Shown here: positions 25,112 through 32,594 of the stretch, one piece after another | How the letters are laid out: each line of letters starts with the position of its first letter | How positions within the stretch are numbered: position 1 is the first letter of the stretch | Source: Myxococcales bacterium | GTDB taxonomy: Bacteria > Myxococcota > Myxococcia > Myxococcales > Myxococcaceae | Direction of reading: 5' to 3' | Assembly (NCBI GenBank): GCA_030681895.1 | Contig: JAUXRI010000273.1 | Location: 1 to 43,501, forward strand | DNA length: 43,501 bases | Notes under the pieces: model-generated | Databases searched by the model: none | What the model was told of the DNA's origin: nothing | What the model saw: only the letters and a program-made list of their open reading frames with translations | Program-made: the position numbers and the translations under genes

Positions 25112-28100
25112 ATGACCGTGAATCGACGCGACTTCCTCAAGGCTGCAGCCGTGACGACCGGAGCCACCGCCGTCGCCGTCGGCGCCATTCGTTCCTTCAT
25201 CCCCGAGGCGCGCGCGGGTCAGCCGCTCTCGGCGAGCTTCGACACCGTGCCCGTCACCAACGGCAACTTCGCGAGCTACCCACCGTTCGAGAAGTGGGGC
25301 GGCTGGCGCGAGCTCAGCGGTGACGACTGGAAGCGCGGCGGCATCGGGCGGGCCGACATCAAGGTGCACGAGCACGTGCTGGTGCCCACCATCTGCAACA
25401 ACTGCGAAGCCGTCTGCGGGCTCACCGCGTGGGTCGACAAAGAGACGCTGGTCGTCCGCAAGTTCATGGGCAACCCGCTCCACACGGGCAGCCTCGGCCG
25501 CAACTGCGCCAAGGGCTACGCGGTGCAGAGCCAGATGTACGATCCCGATCGCATTCCCTTCCCGCTCAAGCGCGCGCCGGGCACGAAGCGCGGCGACGGC
25601 AAGTGGGTGCGCACGACGTGGGACGAGGCGCTGTCGACCATCGGCGCGAAGATGCGCGAGACGCTCAAGCGCGGTGACGAGGCGTCGAAGAAGGCGATCA
25701 TGCATCACGTCGGTCGCCCCAACGAGTCGGGCTTCACGCCGCGGGTGTGGGCCAGCCTCGGGCAAGACTGCCAGAGTTCACACACCAACATCTGTTCGGC
25801 AGGCGCGCGCATGTCGAGCCTGCTCTGGCTCAACGACGATCGCAGCGCGCCCGACTGGCAGAACAGCCGGCTGATCTTCCTGCAGAGCTCGCACGCTGCC
25901 GATGCCGGCCACTACTTCCAGCAATCGGCCGGGCAGATCGCGAAGGCCCGCAAGAAGGGCGCGAAGCTGGTGGTGATGGACCCGCGCATGTCGAACTCGG
26001 CGGGCATCGCGGACCTGTGGATTCCCGTCTGGCCCGGCACCGAGTCAGCCATCTACCTCGCGATGTCAGCGCGGCTGTTGAAAGAGAAGAAGTACGACCG
26101 CGAGTTCGTGCGCGAGTGGTGGAATTGGCACGACCTGCTCGACGACGCCGACGAGCTGAAGCTGCTGCTCGACCGTGGGCTGATCAAGGCGCTCCCGAAG
26201 GGGAACACCTTCGAAGACTTCGAGGCGCTGCTGCTCGATCTCTACGGCGACTACACGTTCGAGTGGGCGGCCGCCGAGTGTCGCGTGCCGGTCGAGAAAC
26301 TCGAGAAGCTGTACGGCTACATTGTCTACGCGGGCAACCGCATCAGCTCGTTCTTCTGGCGAGCCTCGGGTGCAGGCAACCGCGGCGGGTGGATGTCGTC
26401 GGGCCGCACCGGCATCTTGCTGCTCTCGCTTACCGGCAACTTCAACGGCGTTGGCGCCCTCGGTCAGGAAGAGGGCCGTGTGATCGCGCTCGCCGGCAAA
26501 GGCGGCGCGTCGACGGTTGGTGAGAAGCCCGCGAAGGTCGACGCGTGGAACGATCTCTCGTACCCGCCGGAGTGGCCGCTCGCGAGCTACGAGCTCTCGT
26601 ACCTGCTGCCGCACCTGCTCTCGGACACGGCCTGGCAGGACAAGTGGCGCGCGAAGGGCCTGACGGTGCCGCAGAAGCTCTCGGTGTGGATTCCGCGTCA
26701 GTACAACCCGGTGTGGATCAACCCGGACGGCTTCCGGTGGATCGAGGTGCTGCGAGACGAGACGAAGCTCGAGCTCACCTTCAACCCGTCGCCGACCTGG
26801 TCCGAGACGAACTGGTTCATGGACTACATCCTGCCGGTCGGGCTCTCGGGCGAGCGGCACGACCAGCACTCCGAGCCGACCAACACCGAAGCGTGGATTG
26901 GCTTTCGCCAGCCGGTGTTGCGCGTCGCGCTCGAGAAGTCGGGCTGGGAGCCGAAGGACCCGGCGCGCGCCACGCTCGAAGCGCACGTCAAGGCGGGCCT
27001 GGGCGAGGTGTGGGAAGAGAACGAGCTGTGGATCAACCTGCTCTTCCACCACGTCGACCCTGACGGGAGCCTCGGCGTCCGGAAGTACTGGGAGAGCCGC
27101 GCCAACCCCGGCAAGCCCGTCACCATCGCCGAGTACTACGACGCTGCGTTCGCCACGTTGCCGAAACTGAAGGCCGCAGCGCTCGAGGCAGCCCAGCAGA
27201 AGTCAGCGGCCGCGAAGAGCGACCTCGAGAAGAAGCTCGCCGCGCACGCGCTGAAGTTCCCGAACTACGATCTGCTCCGCGACCGCGGCGCGTGGACCGA
27301 GCGGGTCGACGTCTACGCGCAGCACGAAGAAGAGCTGCACATCGACGAAGAGAAGAAGTTGCTCAAGGTGAAGGAGGCCCAGTTCTGGGGCGGCGTCGTC
27401 GAGGTGCCGCTCGCGAGCCTCAAGACCGACGAACGAACGCAGCAGCTCTACCTCGAGACGAAAGAGGGCCGGCAGAACGTCGGCGTGAAGCGCCCCGATG
27501 GAAAGCTCGCGCTTGGCTTCACCACGCCGAGCCGCAAGCTCGAGTTCTACGCCCGCTGGTTCAAGGACTGGGGCTGGGCCGAGTACGCGATTCCCATCTA
27601 CCCGCGCACCCAGGCGCAGCGAGACGTGATGGTGCACGTCGTTTCACACGTTCATCACCAGTACATGACCGAGCCGAACGCGTTCGCGCTCAACCCGATC
27701 TTCCGGTTGCCGTACAACATCCACACGCGCTCGGTGAACTCGAAGTGGCTGATGGAGATCAGCCAGAACCACAATCCGGTGTGGATCAACACGAAGGACG
27801 CCGAGCGGCTCGGCTTCAAGAAGGGCCAGCCGGTGAAGGTGCGCGTCGTCGACACGATGTCGAAGCTCGAGTCGGGGTACTTCATCGCCATGGCGATGCC
27901 GACCGAAGGCATCGCGCCAGGAACGCTCGCGTGCTCCCACCACGCGGGCCGCTGGCGCGTCGTGAAGTCCGTCGACATCGCGGGCTTCGAGAAGCCGCTC
28001 GGCATCATGGGCCTCGGAGCCCCCGTCGTGGCGCTGAAGGAAGACGGCTCGCGCAAGAGCCTCACCAACGTCGAGGGCATCTCGAAGATGCACGTCACGC

Positions 28101-28453
28101 CGACGAAGGAGTTCGGTGAGCGCGGCTGGCCGTTCGCCGACTTCAACAAGGACCTCGACAACATCAGCTGGGATGGCTTGTCGGGCGTCTGGCAGAACGC
28201 CGTGCACCACCCGCACCCTGACCCTGTCTCGGGCATGCACTGCTGGCATCAGAAGGTGCTGCTCGAGGCGACGGGGCCGGGCGAGAAGATCGGCGATCTG
28301 CAGGTCGACATCGCGGCCACGCTCAAGACGTACCAGGTGTGGCGTGACGAGCTGACGCGGCCGGCGCCGGGGCCGGGAGGGTTGCGGCGGCCCGAGCACC
28401 TGAAACGCCCGTGGGTGCCCATCACGCGCGCGGCGTACAAGATGCCTGTCTGA
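25112..28453 (+). CDS. PsrA/PhsA-like molybdoenzyme catalytic subunit, unusually long
   Basis: The 1113-residue protein begins with a Tat motif (MTVNRRDFLKAAAV, cleavage around PEARA). The Fe-S cluster ligands are Cys95, Cys98, Cys102 and Cys132 (ICNNCEAVCG, LGRNCAKG). Cys228 in SSHTNICSAG is the likely molybdenum ligand, placing it with polysulfide, thiosulfate, tetrathionate, arsenate and sulfite-type enzymes and apart from the Asp-ligated enzyme at 17578. It is 150 to 350 residues longer than PhsA or SoeA; the excess lies mainly in about 610-780, a charged helical insert (LEAAQQKSAAAKSDLEKKLA). The ATG at 25112 has GAGGGA upstream. The stop overlaps the chaperone start. The substrate is unknown; context favours an inorganic sulfur compound. 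Confidence 0.9.
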   Translation: MTVNRRDFLKAAAVTTGATAVAVGAIRSFIPEARAGQPLSASFDTVPVTNGNFASYPPFEKWGGWRELSGDDWKRGGIGRADIKVHEHVLVPTICNNCEAVCGLTAWVDKETLVVRKFMGNPLHTGSLGRNCAKGYAVQSQMYDPDRIPFPLKRAPGTKRGDGKWVRTTWDEALSTIGAKMRETLKRGDEASKKAIMHHVGRPNESGFTPRVWASLGQDCQSSHTNICSAGARMSSLLWLNDDRSAPDWQNSRLIFLQSSHAADAGHYFQQSAGQIAKARKKGAKLVVMDPRMSNSAGIADLWIPVWPGTESAIYLAMSARLLKEKKYDREFVREWWNWHDLLDDADELKLLLDRGLIKALPKGNTFEDFEALLLDLYGDYTFEWAAAECRVPVEKLEKLYGYIVYAGNRISSFFWRASGAGNRGGWMSSGRTGILLLSLTGNFNGVGALGQEEGRVIALAGKGGASTVGEKPAKVDAWNDLSYPPEWPLASYELSYLLPHLLSDTAWQDKWRAKGLTVPQKLSVWIPRQYNPVWINPDGFRWIEVLRDETKLELTFNPSPTWSETNWFMDYILPVGLSGERHDQHSEPTNTEAWIGFRQPVLRVALEKSGWEPKDPARATLEAHVKAGLGEVWEENELWINLLFHHVDPDGSLGVRKYWESRANPGKPVTIAEYYDAAFATLPKLKAAALEAAQQKSAAAKSDLEKKLAAHALKFPNYDLLRDRGAWTERVDVYAQHEEELHIDEEKKLLKVKEAQFWGGVVEVPLASLKTDERTQQLYLETKEGRQNVGVKRPDGKLALGFTTPSRKLEFYARWFKDWGWAEYAIPIYPRTQAQRDVMVHVVSHVHHQYMTEPNAFALNPIFRLPYNIHTRSVNSKWLMEISQNHNPVWINTKDAERLGFKKGQPVKVRVVDTMSKLESGYFIAMAMPTEGIAPGTLACSHHAGRWRVVKSVDIAGFEKPLGIMGLGAPVVALKEDGSRKSLTNVEGISKMHVTPTKEFGERGWPFADFNKDLDNISWDGLSGVWQNAVHHPHPDPVSGMHCWHQKVLLEATGPGEKIGDLQVDIAATLKTYQVWRDELTRPAPGPGGLRRPEHLKRPWVPITRAAYKMPV

Positions 28454-29043
28454 TGGAACCTCGCGCCCGCGCCCGCCTGTACACGTTCTTCTCCCGGCTC
28501 TGGGTGAAGGAGCTCGACGACGCCTTCGTCGAGGTGCTGCGTGGGGAGCAGGGGCGCGCGGTGTTGCCGGCCTTCGCGTCGTCGCCAGAGGTCGATCTCC
28601 TGACTCCATCGGCGCGGCGTGAAGCGACCTTCGACGTCGACTTCGCGCACCTCACGATGGTGAACGTGGTGCCGTACGAGTCGTTCTACCGGCGCGAAGA
28701 CGCGATGATCGAGTCTGGCGGCGCCAACCCGCTGGCCACGTTCCTCACGAAGTACGGCTTCGAGGCTGACCTCGCGGCGGCGCGCTCCTTGTCTCCCGAT
28801 CACCTGGGCATCGAGCTCGAGCTGATGGCCGTGCTGTGTTCGAAAGAGGCCGACGCCGAGACGCCAGAGCTCGCGCGCCAGGTGCGCCGGGTCGAGCTCG
28901 AGCTGCTGACGGAGCACCTGCTCTCGTGGGCTCCCGCGTACCTGCTCGCCGCGAAGCGCAACGCGCGCACCACGCTCTACGGCGAAGGGGCTGACGCGCT
29001 CCTCCACTTCCTCCACCAGGACCACGAGGCGCTCTCGGCATGA
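28453..29043 (+). CDS. TorD-like molybdoenzyme assembly chaperone
   Basis: The 196-residue all-helical protein matches the TorD/DmsD pattern: ARARLYTFFSRLWVKEL at the N-terminus, the family segment VPYESFYRRE near 75, and LTEHLLSWAPAYL near 155. Such chaperones bind the Tat signal of the catalytic subunit and hold it until the molybdenum cofactor is inserted. It directly follows the catalytic gene (TGATG). Since module 1 has no chaperone of its own, this protein may serve both molybdoenzymes; that is an inference. Confidence 0.88.
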   Translation: MEPRARARLYTFFSRLWVKELDDAFVEVLRGEQGRAVLPAFASSPEVDLLTPSARREATFDVDFAHLTMVNVVPYESFYRREDAMIESGGANPLATFLTKYGFEADLAAARSLSPDHLGIELELMAVLCSKEADAETPELARQVRRVELELLTEHLLSWAPAYLLAAKRNARTTLYGEGADALLHFLHQDHEALSA

Positions 29044-30137
29044 CGCTCTCGCTCGACTGGGCCGCGTGTGTTCGAACCCGTTCGCGTGCTGCGGCGTGCA
29101 AGGCGTGTGTCGACGCGTGTCCCGCTGGCGCCATCAGCCTCGGTGGGCCTCGTGACTCGGTGAAGGTCGAGCTCGCGACGTGCACGTCGTGTGGCCAATG
29201 CCAGCCGGTGTGCCCGACGGGTGCCTTCAGCGGCGTCGTCGATGTTGGCGCGTTCGTCGCGGCGTCAGGACCTGCGCTCGCCTGCGCGTCGTCGTTCTGC
29301 CTGGCGTCGCTCTCGACCGAAGACTTCGTCTCGCTGGCGCTCAAGCACGGCGCGGTCACCGTCGACGGCGCGGGCTGTGAGGCGTGCCGGGCGACCCGAG
29401 CCGTCGTGGCCGAGCGGGTCGAGCAGGCCAACGCCTTCGTCTCCGCCGCAGGGTTTGACGGCCGGCTCGTGGTGAGCGTGAAGCCGAAGGTCCGAGAACC
29501 CGCGCCTGTGCCAGCACCTGCACCACCACCCGTCGCGGCGTCGCGTCGCGCGCTGCTCCGTCGCTTCGTGCCAGGCATCGTCGAAGAAGCCGTCACGAAG
29601 GCGCCACTCGCGTTGACGCCGATGGGGAAGGGGAGCGTCGAGCCGTCGAAGCTGAAGGACCGGCCACTCCCCGCGAATCGCGCGCGACTCCTGATGGCCC
29701 TGGCTCAGGCCACGCCGGTCCGCGCTCCCGATGCGCTCGACGCGGCGCAGATCGACTTCTCGTCGTCGAAGGTGCTGAACCTGACGACCTGTACCGGCTG
29801 CATGCAGTGCGTGAGCGCGTGCCCGACTGCCGCGCTCACGGCCTCGCGCGCGCAGGACACCATCCACTTCGACACCTCGCGCTGCGTGAAGTGCCGCACC
29901 TGTCACGACGTCTGCGAGCCCGGCGCGCTCACGGTGAGTCGACGCTTCGAGACGACCGACTTCGTGTCGCTGAAGTCCGTGGTGCTCGGGCAGTTCACGG
30001 TGAAGGACTGCGCCGAGTGCGGAGCGCGCTTCAAGTACGACGGTGGTGACGCGCTCTGTCCGCGGTGCCAGGGACACGACGCCGAGGCGCGTGAACTCCA
30101 CGGCCTGCCACCACGAGACCCCGGGGCGTCGGCGTGA
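29040..30137 (+). CDS. Polyferredoxin with four Fe-S cluster motifs and zinc-ribbon tail
   Basis: The 365-residue cytosolic protein has two N-terminal [4Fe-4S] motifs (Cys10 then CKACVDACP; CTSCGQCQPVCP) and a central region with further cysteines (CASSFCLAS, GCEACRATRA). A Pro/Ala linker (PAPVPAPAPPPVAAS) follows. Then come two more cluster motifs (CTGCMQCVSACP, CVKCRTCHDVCEP) and a rubredoxin- or zinc-ribbon-like end (CAECGARF, CPRCQ). It has no signal peptide, unlike the catalytic subunit, so it probably works on the cytosolic side, in electron transfer or in cofactor maturation. It is coupled both to the chaperone (ATGA) and to the next gene (GTGA). Confidence 0.85.
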   Translation: MTLSLDWAACVRTRSRAAACKACVDACPAGAISLGGPRDSVKVELATCTSCGQCQPVCPTGAFSGVVDVGAFVAASGPALACASSFCLASLSTEDFVSLALKHGAVTVDGAGCEACRATRAVVAERVEQANAFVSAAGFDGRLVVSVKPKVREPAPVPAPAPPPVAASRRALLRRFVPGIVEEAVTKAPLALTPMGKGSVEPSKLKDRPLPANRARLLMALAQATPVRAPDALDAAQIDFSSSKVLNLTTCTGCMQCVSACPTAALTASRAQDTIHFDTSRCVKCRTCHDVCEPGALTVSRRFETTDFVSLKSVVLGQFTVKDCAECGARFKYDGGDALCPRCQGHDAEARELHGLPPRDPGASA

Positions 30138-30868
30138 TTCGCCCAACGACTCGCGTGTTCGGACTGCTCACTGCCGAGGCCGACGACGGCTGGCTGGCGC
30201 GGCTCTACAACGCACTGTTCGGCTTCAACGGTCTCGACGCTGCGTACGTCGTCTTCGTCGTGCAGCCCACCCACGTCGCCGCAGTGCTCGACGGGCTCCT
30301 CGCCGGCAAGCGGGCGCATCACGTTCACGTCGCGCCGTCGTTGTGGGCTGCGGCTGCCACGGCGCTGAAGTCGAGCGAGCCCTTCGTCGACGCGGTCGAC
30401 CTCGCCTCGGGCCCACGCTTCGAACACGCCGCGCGCCTCGTCTCGTTCGCGGAGCCGATGAAGCTCCGACTGCTCGAGCGGGCCCCGGCGGGAACGTTGG
30501 CTGAAGTGCTCGAACGGCAGCTGCGCTCCCTGGGCGTGCTGACGGACTCGGGAGACCTGGCGCTCGATACCTCGTTCGCTGGCGAGCCGCTCCGGCCCGT
30601 CATCTCGTCTCCACCCGAGGTCTGGAGCGCGACCTCGTGGGCGCTGCAGCATCCACGTCGGCGCGCGTTCGCCGAAGCCACGCAGCTCGGGCCTCCTTTC
30701 GCGCTCTGGGTGCGCCGCGCTGGCGACGAGCTCACCTCGCAGTTCGGGGTCGAGCCGCGCGTGCCGAACGATCTGGCCGGCGCGCTCTCCTCCACCACCT
30801 TCAGGCCCTGCCAGCTCACCGACGACGCCTTCCGCACCGCCTACCCGCACCTGGAGCGCCGCCCGTGA
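30134..30868 (+). CDS. Degenerate shikimate-dehydrogenase-like protein
   Basis: The 244-residue product begins TRVFGLL and continues LARLYNALFGFNGLDAAYVV, which follows the substrate-binding domain of shikimate dehydrogenase (AroE) closely in order and spacing. Where AroE has the catalytic lysine motif NVTIPHK this protein has HVHVAPSLW, and no Rossmann glycine motif is clear in the second half. It is therefore unlikely to be a working AroE. Its gene is locked into the molybdoenzyme operon by GTGA overlaps at both ends (30134 and 30865), so an adapted role such as small-molecule sensing or assembly is possible. The similarity is judged by eye. Confidence 0.75.
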   Translation: MIRPTTRVFGLLTAEADDGWLARLYNALFGFNGLDAAYVVFVVQPTHVAAVLDGLLAGKRAHHVHVAPSLWAAAATALKSSEPFVDAVDLASGPRFEHAARLVSFAEPMKLRLLERAPAGTLAEVLERQLRSLGVLTDSGDLALDTSFAGEPLRPVISSPPEVWSATSWALQHPRRRAFAEATQLGPPFALWVRRAGDELTSQFGVEPRVPNDLAGALSSTTFRPCQLTDDAFRTAYPHLERRP

Positions 30869-31224
30869 CGACCCGCGACGACGGCCCCTTCGAAGCGCTC
30901 GCGCGCACCTTCATGACGCCCTCTCGCAGCGGCGTGTATCTCACGCGAAACGAGCTGCTGGTGCTCGCGCGGCTCACCGAGGCCAGCGTGCGCATCAACG
31001 AGCGGCCGCGAATGCTGGTCGACATCTTGCGCTCGGCCCAGACGGCCGATGAGCTCGTCGCGATGATGGACCAGTTGCTGACCTTCACCCGCGTGAGCCT
31101 GGAGCAGTACGAGGCCCTCGTGACGACGTACCCGGCGAGCGCGAGCGTGTGGAAGCCATGGCTCGAACGCGCCCGCCGAACCTGCGTCCTCCTCGAAGAC
31201 ACGAAGCGCGACATCCGCTTGTGA
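30865..31224 (+). CDS. Small helical protein of unknown function
   Basis: The 119-residue protein starts at a GTG inside a GTGA overlap. It is almost entirely helical (NELLVLARLTEASVRINERP; DELVAMMDQLLTFTRVSLEQ), with no cysteines apart from one near the end (RRTCVLLEDT), and no signal peptide or membrane segment. It could be a second chaperone-like or adaptor protein of the module. Nothing in the sequence identifies a family. Confidence 0.7.
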   Translation: MTTRDDGPFEALARTFMTPSRSGVYLTRNELLVLARLTEASVRINERPRMLVDILRSAQTADELVAMMDQLLTFTRVSLEQYEALVTTYPASASVWKPWLERARRTCVLLEDTKRDIRL

Positions 31225-31257
31225 ACCCGTTCGCCGGCGCCCAGGCTCTGTACCGCC

Positions 31258-31659
31258 ATGGGATGGTTCTCAAAGCTGCTGGGTCTCGAAGCCGAAGCGC
31301 ATGACGTGGTGTCCCTGACGGACGAGAACTTCCGAAAGGAGGTGCTCGAGAGCCCGACGCCCGTGCTGGTAGACGTCTGGAGCCAGGGCTGTGGGCCCTG
31401 CAAGCTGCTCGAGCCCATCGTGATGCAGCTGTCGCGGGACTTCCGTGGGCGCCTCAAGGTGGGCGAGCTCGACGTTGCGCGCGCTCCGAAGATGGCCGCG
31501 AAGTTCCGAGTGAGCGGGACGCCGACCGTCCTGTACTTCCGCAAGGGCCGCGAGTTCGAGCGCGTGGTGGGCTTCCGCGCCGCGCACTACCACCGCGAGC
31601 TCATCGAGAAGGAGCTGCTGCCTCCGCTCCCGGCAGCTTCAGCTTCCCCGTCGCGATGA
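31258..31659 (+). CDS. Thioredoxin
   Basis: The 133-residue cytosolic thioredoxin has the canonical active site WSQGCGPCKLLEP and the cis-Pro segment VSGTPTVLYFRKGRE. The N-terminal extension MGWFSKLLGLEAEA is amphipathic and may touch the membrane. It lies 33 bases after the small helical protein and probably belongs to the module-2 transcript. Its last 59 bases overlap the end of the Mrp-type ATPase gene on the other strand, and both proteins end in Pro-Ser-Arg. Confidence 0.92.
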   Translation: MGWFSKLLGLEAEAHDVVSLTDENFRKEVLESPTPVLVDVWSQGCGPCKLLEPIVMQLSRDFRGRLKVGELDVARAPKMAAKFRVSGTPTVLYFRKGREFERVVGFRAAHYHRELIEKELLPPLPAASASPSR

Positions 31660-32485
31660 GGCCGTCGACGATGCGCTCGAACGGCGCCTTCTGCGCGGGC
31701 GTGCCTGAGATCATCACGGGCGTGCCGGCGTCTCCCGACTGACGCACCGCGAGCTCGAACGGCACCTCGGCGAGCAGCGGCAGCTTGTACTGATCCGCCA
31801 GCCACCGGCCTCCACCTTCACCGAAGAGCGCGTACGTCACGCCGGTGTCTGGCGCCGTGAACGGGCTCATGTTCTCGACCAGCCCGCCGATGGGCACGTT
31901 CACGTCCTGCAGCATCCGAATCGCGCGGCGCACGTCGTCGGTCGCCACCACCTGCGGCGTGGTGACGACGAGCGCTGCGGTGACGCGAAGCTCCTGCGCC
32001 ATCGTCAGCTGCGTGTCGCCCGTGCCCGGCGGCATGTCGATGATGAGCACGTCGAGCTCGCCCCAGTCGACGTCGTCGATGAGCTGAATCATCGCGCTGG
32101 TCGCGACCGACGAGCGCCACACCAGCGGCGTATCGGGCGTCGGCGTCGTCATGCCCACGCTCATCACCTTGATGCCGAAGTTCTCGGCGCAGACGATGCG
32201 GTCGGCGTCATTCCACTCGAGGCGCGCGTCTTCGAGCTGCAGCATGCGGGGAATCGAAGGCCCGTAGACATCGGCGTCGAGCAGCCCCACCGCCCAGTCA
32301 CGCTGCGCGAACGCGGACGCCACGTTGACGGCCACCGTGCTCTTCCCGACGCCGCCCTTGCCGCTGGTGACGATGATGACGTTCTTCGCGAACGGCGCGC
32401 GGTCGTTGGGGCGGGCGCTGGTGCCGAAGGTGTGTTGGCCCTTCTTCGCGAACAGCTTCGCGCGGGCATCGTCTGCGTCGCTCAT
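31601..32485 (-). CDS. mrp: Mrp/NBP35-type P-loop ATPase lacking the usual CxxC
   Basis: The 294-residue protein carries the deviant Walker A motif SGKGGVGKST (41-50), DADVYGPSIPRML and DMPPGTGD, all diagnostic for Mrp/ApbC ATPases that load or carry Fe-S clusters. The N-terminal DUF59 domain is absent. The segment that commonly reads ENMSxFxCPxCG is ENMSPFTAPDTG here, so the cluster-binding cysteines of many relatives are missing. Fe-S carrier activity by the standard mechanism is therefore doubtful. Convergent overlap with the thioredoxin gene spans 31601-31659. Proximity to two Fe-S-rich enzymes suggests a maturation role. Confidence 0.9.
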   Translation of the reverse strand: MSDADDARAKLFAKKGQHTFGTSARPNDRAPFAKNVIIVTSGKGGVGKSTVAVNVASAFAQRDWAVGLLDADVYGPSIPRMLQLEDARLEWNDADRIVCAENFGIKVMSVGMTTPTPDTPLVWRSSVATSAMIQLIDDVDWGELDVLIIDMPPGTGDTQLTMAQELRVTAALVVTTPQVVATDDVRRAIRMLQDVNVPIGGLVENMSPFTAPDTGVTYALFGEGGGRWLADQYKLPLLAEVPFELAVRQSGDAGTPVMISGTPAQKAPFERIVDGLIATGKLKLPGAEAAAPSR

Positions 32486-32594
32486 GTGCCTGGTTCGCCT
32501 CGAGACCGCGGGCCCGGTTGGAGCCTCGCACGTCCCAGAGGGTTCAGCGGAATCGCACTGGCTCCCGCGCGGCTCTCGTCGGCGGAGGCGGGCG

